Shown here piece after piece: positions 5,097-8,283 of a stretch of 8,283 bases of DNA. The notes beneath the pieces are model-generated. The model saw only the letters and a program-made list of their open reading frames with translations. It had not been told where the DNA came from and did not search any database. The DNA lies in assembly GCA_021162905.1 (NCBI GenBank), contig JAGGXT010000308.1, positions 1 to 8,283 of the forward strand, given 5' to 3'. Positions within the stretch are counted from its first letter, which is position 1. Every line of letters starts with the position of its first letter. A program made the translations under genes and the position numbers. This DNA comes from Candidatus Odinarchaeota archaeon (GTDB lineage: Archaea > Asgardarchaeota > JAGGXT01).

Positions 5097-6878
5097 GTGG
5101 AGTGGTTAGGTGTGGAAAATATTCAAGATGTAGTTTTAACAGCATTAGGTAAGCGCTCTGCCGACCTTGTTATAAAAAATGGTGTCATCGTCAATACTAT
5201 AACTAGGGAGACTTTTGAAGGTGGTATAGCAGTAACAGGAAAAAGAATTGCAGCAATAGGTAATGTTGACTACACAGTAGGTGATAACACAAAAGTTATT
5301 GATGCAAACGGAGCATATATTGTTCCAGGCTTAATTGATGGTCATGTTCATGTAGAAACTAGTCTCTTAAGCTACGCTCGTTTTGCTCAAGCTGTAATGC
5401 CTCATGGTACCACAGCAGTTATGTGTGATTTCCATGAGGTGGGAATAGTCTCAGGTGTAAAAGGAATTAAAGCAACGATAGATGAAGCAAATAAAACCCC
5501 ACTGAAACTCTATTTTATAGTTCCAGTTAAAATACCTTTTCATCCAGGTCTTGAAACAACGGGTGGTGAGTTAGGACCTGAAGATGTAAAAGAATTATTA
5601 CAAATTCCTAACGCAGTAGGATTAAGTGAAATTGTTGCGATGAATGTTCTGATGGGCGATCCCAGCTATTTAAAGGCAATAGAATATGCTAAAAATGCAA
5701 AAGTGACTCTTGAAGGGCACGCTCCTACATTAAAGGATGCTATGTTATCTGCTTATGCTGTTTTTGGTATTCGTTCAGATCACGAATCATTCACAACTGA
5801 AGAGGCTTGGCAAAGGATTAGAAATGGAATTCGATTAATGATGCGAGAAGGCTCAGTTGCTAAAAACCTACATGAAACTATTAAAGTTATTACCGAGAAA
5901 AAGGTGGATCCTAGATACGCAATTATGATTACGGATGATGTAGACGCTCCTGATCTACTCAAAGATGGTCATCTTGATCACTTGATAAGGAGAGCCATTG
6001 AGGAGGGTGTGGATCCAATAACAGCTATTCAGATGGTTACTATTAACACAGCTGAGAACTATCGTGTTGACCATGAAGTTGGCTCATTAACTCCTGGAAG
6101 ATACGCTGATATTCTGCTAGTTGATGATTTAGAAAAATTCAATGTTAAAACGGTAATAGCTAATGGCGAAATGGTCGCTAAAGATGGAAAGATGGTTAAA
6201 GATTTTCCATTGCCTGAACATGACCCCGTGCTTCTTAATACAGTAAAATTGAAGAAGAAAATAGAGCCTGATGATCTGAAATTTAGAGTTGAGAAGAGTA
6301 GTGGTAAAGTCAAACTAATTGTCATGAAAGTACCTCCTACAATCCCAATAGTGGAGCATGATGAGGATGTCTTTGAAATCAAGGATGGTGTAGTCTATCC
6401 TGACCCATCAAGAGATCTAGCTCAAATTTCAGTTGTAGAACGTCACGGAAAAACTGGTGATGTGGGAAGCGCCTTTATAAGAGGCTTTAACCTAAAGGAA
6501 GGCGCTTTTGCTTCAAGCATGGCTCATGATAATCATAATATTGTCGTATTAGGGACAAACTTAGAAGATATGGCACACGCTGTAAATAGGGTTGCAGAGT
6601 TACAAGGAGGGCAAGTAGTTGTAAAGAATGGAGAAATTTTAGCAGAACTGTCACTTCCAATTGCAGGATTAATGTCAGATGAGCCACCTGAGGTTGTTGC
6701 AGATAAAGTTGAAAAGCTCAAAGAAGCTACGCACAAATTAGGTTCAACAATTTATCATCCATTTATGTTCTTGATATTCATTCCACTAGCAGCAATTCCA
6801 CTCTATGCTATTACAGATAAAGGATTCGTAGATGTTATGAAGCAAAAACTCATCTCTCCAGTCATAGAATATATCTAA
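5097..6878 (+). CDS. ade: Adenine deaminase family amidohydrolase
   Basis: The 593-residue protein has the full architecture of AdeC-type adenine deaminases, which convert adenine to hypoxanthine and ammonia in purine salvage, using a metal centre in an amidohydrolase TIM barrel. Visible ligands are H83 and H85 in GLIDGHVHVE, E178 in GLSEI, H208 in GHAP, H229 in SDHE and D280 in MITDD. The typical HLDHLIRRAIEEG...DPITAIQM segment and the second domain with SSMAHDNHN (473-481) and LPIAGLMSDEPP follow. Length is normal for the family and the protein is cytoplasmic. Two pocket loops differ from what I know of the family: PVKIPFHPGLETTGG (143-157) replaces the usual ...VPAT-P-FETSGA, and EIVAMNVLMGD (178-188) replaces the usual E-M-[MN]-x-x-PGV. 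Substrate could therefore differ. Start GTG at 5097 has no SD; GTG at 5112 fits a TATA box better and gives MENIQDVVLTALGKR. A T-rich terminator follows. Confidence 0.85.
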   Translation: MEWLGVENIQDVVLTALGKRSADLVIKNGVIVNTITRETFEGGIAVTGKRIAAIGNVDYTVGDNTKVIDANGAYIVPGLIDGHVHVETSLLSYARFAQAVMPHGTTAVMCDFHEVGIVSGVKGIKATIDEANKTPLKLYFIVPVKIPFHPGLETTGGELGPEDVKELLQIPNAVGLSEIVAMNVLMGDPSYLKAIEYAKNAKVTLEGHAPTLKDAMLSAYAVFGIRSDHESFTTEEAWQRIRNGIRLMMREGSVAKNLHETIKVITEKKVDPRYAIMITDDVDAPDLLKDGHLDHLIRRAIEEGVDPITAIQMVTINTAENYRVDHEVGSLTPGRYADILLVDDLEKFNVKTVIANGEMVAKDGKMVKDFPLPEHDPVLLNTVKLKKKIEPDDLKFRVEKSSGKVKLIVMKVPPTIPIVEHDEDVFEIKDGVVYPDPSRDLAQISVVERHGKTGDVGSAFIRGFNLKEGAFASSMAHDNHNIVVLGTNLEDMAHAVNRVAELQGGQVVVKNGEILAELSLPIAGLMSDEPPEVVADKVEKLKEATHKLGSTIYHPFMFLIFIPLAAIPLYAITDKGFVDVMKQKLISPVIEYI

Positions 6879-6904
6879 ATTATTTTTTATTTTTCTTATT
6901 TTTG
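6879..6904 (+). terminator. T-rich archaeal terminator after the adenine deaminase gene
   Basis: Immediately after the TAA stop comes a run of T tracts (TTTTTT, TTTTT, TTATTTTT) without a hairpin, the usual form of intrinsic terminator in archaea. Confidence 0.6.
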
Positions 6905-6930
6905 CATGACATTCATACTTAATTGTCATG
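6905..6930. promoter_or_regulatory. Inverted repeat CATGACA-N12-TGTCATG, possible operator
   Basis: CATGACA at 6905-6911 and TGTCATG at 6924-6930 are exact reverse complements around a 12-bp spacer. The element ends seven bases before the methyltransferase TATA box, where an activator or repressor could act. It is more GC-balanced than its surroundings, which makes chance less likely, but 7-bp arms are short. Confidence 0.4.
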
Positions 6931-6936
6931 AGTGTC

Positions 6937-6946
6937 TTATATATTA
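6937..6946 (+). promoter_or_regulatory. TATA box of the methyltransferase gene
   Basis: TTATATATTA is centred near 6941, predicting transcription from about 6967 and a leader of about 14 bases that contains the GGTG SD at 6972-6975. Confidence 0.5.
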
Positions 6947-6971
6947 TGTAGTAGAGAAAATCGCAAAATAA

Positions 6972-6975
6972 GGTG
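6972..6975 (+). promoter_or_regulatory. Shine-Dalgarno GGTG of the methyltransferase gene
   Basis: AAGGTG is followed by five bases (TTAAA) and the ATG at 6981, which fixes the start of the methyltransferase gene. Confidence 0.7.
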
Positions 6976-6980
6976 TTAAA

Positions 6981-8283
6981 ATGAATAAAAAAGCAGAGAT
7001 ATTAGTAAAAATTGGCATAGATCCCACACCAAAAAGCTTTAAGATATTTGTAACTTGTCTAAACACAATACTGAAATACCTAAAAAGCGATATTGAGTCA
7101 TTAAAAGAATCAAAACTTCCAGTTTTATCAAACTTTAATAAGTTGAGCTCTAAAGAGATCGATCTTATTAAAGAAGAAATAAAGAAAGTTAAATATTCGA
7201 TTAGAGAATGCCAGACTGAAGTTCAAAAAGTCATACCCGAGAGAAAGAAATTAGCTGCATTTTATACAGTCGATGAAGGAGTAAACTTAATGGCAAATAT
7301 AACTTATGAATTCCTCAAGGAGCGTAAGAAGAAAAGTGTGGTCCTTGCTGATCCTTTTGTAGGATCCGCAAGAACACTAACAACTGCCATTCAAAAAATT
7401 GGTGCAAGCAGAATACAGAAGGTGTGGGGTATTGAGAAATTCCCCCTATCTGCATTGGTAGCGTATGCATCTATTTTAGAAGCTATAAATGGAGAAATGA
7501 AAAAAGTTACAATTATTGTAGGTGACTCTTTTAAAGTGATTCCAAAGCTCTTTTTATCCTCCACTTCACCCATTCCGAAAGCAGATGTCATCCTAACCAA
7601 TCCACCATTTACTAGATGGTTGCATTTGGATAGAAATTACAGAGATCACATACTTGAGATAATAATGAAATTAGGCTATGAAAGATACTTAACCCGAAAA
7701 GAGGTAGGCTTGCAAGTATTATCAATGTTTCTAGTAGACTTTATTCTGAATGATAATGGTTTACTTGCGGCAGTTCTTCCTGCCTCAACTTTTTATACGC
7801 TGTATGGTAGAGGATATAAAAAACTTCTAAGGGAAAAATATACCTTATTGGGATTTATAGATCACACGTCTAAGATATCATTTTCGGAAGATAGCGGATT
7901 TAAAGAAGTCATAATAGTTGCTATAAAAGAAGTTAATAGAAACACAGAAACAGTTTTCATGAGATTAAATGGTGCAGAAAAGGACGTTGCAAGAATTATT
8001 ATGAGGAAAGACTCACATAACATAGACGATTACCTAATTAACATCTATAATCTCCCAGGATTTATAGATACCAACTGGCTTTCACTCTTGGAAAATAAAA
8101 AGCTTAGGAAAATAGTAGTAAATATTTTCAACCAAGGATTAAAAAATGGCACTTTAGGATTTGGGAATGAGATTTTAGGCAATAGAAGCATCGTTAGAGG
8201 GGTAGAAATGTATGGTCCAGACTTCTTTTTTATACCAAATAAGTATTGGAAGATTATAGAGGATGATCGGGAGAGTATAGTTA
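6981..8283 (+). CDS. N6-adenine-specific DNA methyltransferase, 3' end cut off by the window
   Basis: The frame is open from ATG 6981 to the last base, giving 434 residues with no stop. Residues 1-90 are helical, lysine/glutamate-rich and may form a coiled coil (about 30-88). A class I methyltransferase domain follows: AAFYTVDEG (92-100, motif X-like), ADPFVGSART (123-132, motif I, SAM binding), GIEK (150-153), GDSFKV (181-186), the catalytic ILTNPPF (204-210, motif IV), LLAAVLPAS (261-269) and FYTLYG (271-276). The order X-I-IV matches the gamma-type/type I and type IIG arrangement, in which the enzyme transfers a methyl group from SAM to the N6 of adenine. Residues 290-434 look like the start of a specificity or target-recognition part. 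A restriction domain, specificity subunit or partner gene may lie beyond the edge. It has its own promoter, operator-like repeat and SD, so it is not in the adenine deaminase operon. An orphan methyltransferase is equally possible. Confidence 0.85.
   Translation, partial: MNKKAEILVKIGIDPTPKSFKIFVTCLNTILKYLKSDIESLKESKLPVLSNFNKLSSKEIDLIKEEIKKVKYSIRECQTEVQKVIPERKKLAAFYTVDEGVNLMANITYEFLKERKKKSVVLADPFVGSARTLTTAIQKIGASRIQKVWGIEKFPLSALVAYASILEAINGEMKKVTIIVGDSFKVIPKLFLSSTSPIPKADVILTNPPFTRWLHLDRNYRDHILEIIMKLGYERYLTRKEVGLQVLSMFLVDFILNDNGLLAAVLPASTFYTLYGRGYKKLLREKYTLLGFIDHTSKISFSEDSGFKEVIIVAIKEVNRNTETVFMRLNGAEKDVARIIMRKDSHNIDDYLINIYNLPGFIDTNWLSLLENKKLRKIVVNIFNQGLKNGTLGFGNEILGNRSIVRGVEMYGPDFFFIPNKYWKIIEDDRESIV

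Noticed and set aside
6059..6736. Minus-strand open frames of 66 to 107 codons opposite the adenine deaminase gene
   Set aside because: They are serine/threonine-rich antisense shadows of a well-conserved coding sequence, without start signals.
7391..7600. Minus-strand 69-codon open frame opposite the methyltransferase gene
   Set aside because: It is antisense to the conserved methyltransferase motifs and has no ribosome-binding site.

Overview
The window is AT-rich and looks archaeal, most probably from a Thermoproteota (crenarchaeal) thermophile. The signs are translation starts preceded by GGTG-type Shine-Dalgarno (SD) sequences, use of GTG and TTG starts, BRE/TATA-like promoters, genes with no leader room for an SD, T-rich 3' ends, and protein families typical of archaea. 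The species cannot be named from this sequence. No rRNA, tRNA, CRISPR array, insertion sequence or long repeat was seen.

Layout: (1) 46-1398 (+) is a cytoplasmic alkaline-phosphatase-superfamily phosphodiesterase with all metal ligands. It converges on, and overlaps by 17 bp, (2) 1382-2707 (-), a DUF389 multipass membrane protein. (3) 2711-3595 (-) lies three bases upstream of the DUF389 gene in the same operon. It reads as a strongly degenerated CofD (2-phospho-L-lactate transferase) homologue: the fold-level pattern is there but the catalytic motifs are lost. (4) 3596-3795 is a dense regulatory region with interleaved divergent promoters, a perfect 11-bp inverted repeat, and a possible 35-residue leader ORF on the minus strand behind a very strong SD. 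(5) 3796-5016 (+) is a radical SAM enzyme with two ferredoxin-like [4Fe-4S] motifs and a [2Fe-2S] domain in front of it. (6) 5097-6878 (+) is a full-length adenine-deaminase-family amidohydrolase with unusual substrate-pocket loops. (7) 6879-6980 holds a T-rich terminator, a 7-bp inverted repeat and a promoter. (8) 6981 to the window end (+) is the first 434 residues of an N6-adenine DNA methyltransferase, cut by the window edge.

The genes do not form one obvious pathway. The one clear operon is the minus-strand pair CofD-like plus DUF389, possibly headed by the small leader ORF and sharing a bidirectional promoter with the Fe-S radical SAM gene. Adenine deaminase is a purine-salvage enzyme and appears to have its own promoter. 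The methyltransferase may open a restriction-modification or defence locus beyond the right edge.

The points most worth a second look are the degenerate CofD homologue, the strong-SD small ORF with its interleaved promoters, the consistent GGTG-plus-5-or-6 start rule that argues for shifting two start codons to TTG, and the altered active-site loops of the adenine-deaminase-like enzyme. I did not find convincing evidence for a wholly new system.
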